In this document: piece after piece, positions 63,967-64,000 of the stretch
How the letters are laid out: every line of letters begins with the position of its first letter
How positions within the stretch are numbered: position 1 is the first letter of the stretch
Source: Fidelibacterota bacterium
GTDB lineage: Bacteria; Pseudomonadota; Alphaproteobacteria; Rhodospirillales; Rhodospirillaceae
Assembly (NCBI GenBank): GCA_947472795.1
Contig: CANJBL010000001.1
Coordinates: forward strand, 1 to 64,000
DNA length: 64,000 bases
Direction: 5' to 3'
Program-made: the position numbers and the translations under genes
Notes under the pieces: generated by a model
The model's input: only the letters and a program-made list of their open reading frames with translations
The model's database searches: none
Told to the model about the DNA's origin: nothing

Positions 63967-64000
63967 TTATTTCTGTCCTGGTTTCCACGGCGCCGCCGCG

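Overview
The window reads as a stretch of alphaproteobacterial chromosome. Support comes from the guaB / RsmB-type methyltransferase / guaA group with rlmE and ppx, very high coding density at high GC with long antisense open frames, plug-and-barrel TonB receptors, FeaR-like AraC regulators and a Tat-exported molybdenum hydroxylase. I cannot fix the genus from sequence alone; a soil or freshwater heterotroph in the Rhizomicrobium/Caulobacter part of the class is a guess.

Layout. 0.2-7.4 kb (all minus strand): housekeeping purine and RNA genes (ppx/gppA, rlmE, guaB, rsmB-like, guaA), interrupted by palindromic repeats, including three tandem copies of a ~165 bp element. 7.59-12.86 kb: tRNA-Gln(CUG) followed by a ~5.2 kb island. 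The last 24 bases of the tRNA (through CCA) recur at 12836-12859. The island carries a Wzx-like flippase, a CDP-alcohol phosphotransferase and a fused inositol-phosphate synthase / inositol-phosphate cytidylyltransferase, which together look like a CDP-inositol pathway for an inositol phosphodiester lipid or solute. 13.0-18.5 kb: a four-gene secreted operon (unknown protein, DUF1592-type, DUF1552, repeat lipoprotein-like protein). 18.9-20.0 kb: an LPMO-like secreted protein and a tiny secreted Cys protein. 20.0-26.5 kb: a seven-gene operon for a Tat-exported molybdenum hydroxylase with a cytochrome b.

26.7-31.8 kb: Sel1 protein, cold-shock protein with an unusual repeated terminator, amidase, and a TPR/2OG-oxygenase protein. 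31.9-35.7 kb is decaying DNA: a TonB receptor broken by an internal deletion plus frameshift, the 3' stump of an AraC gene, and a flavin monooxygenase reduced to its two ends. 35.8-47.4 kb: FeaR-like AraC regulator, gamma-glutamyltransferase, intact TonB receptor, then a complete TTQ amine dehydrogenase set (heavy chain, MauE, MauD, light chain, two c-type cytochromes) and a second FeaR-like regulator, consistent with uptake and periplasmic oxidation of (aromatic) amines. 47.7-51.0 kb: two paralogous secreted proteins, an LTA-synthase-like phosphotransferase and a PmtA-like methyltransferase. 51.2-56.6 kb: two TPR glycosyltransferases, one a tandem duplication of a whole TPR-GT module. 56.7-64 kb: ppnN, then a possible small-molecule locus (BchC-like dehydrogenase, active-site-degenerate PTPS/QueD homologue, GT4 glycosyltransferase, methyltransferase, cytochrome b561, RibD-type reductase, GTP cyclohydrolase II).

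Strongest candidates for undescribed biology are the tRNA-Gln inositol island and the pterin/flavin-like cluster at the right end. All functional statements are read from sequence and family knowledge; no searches were run.
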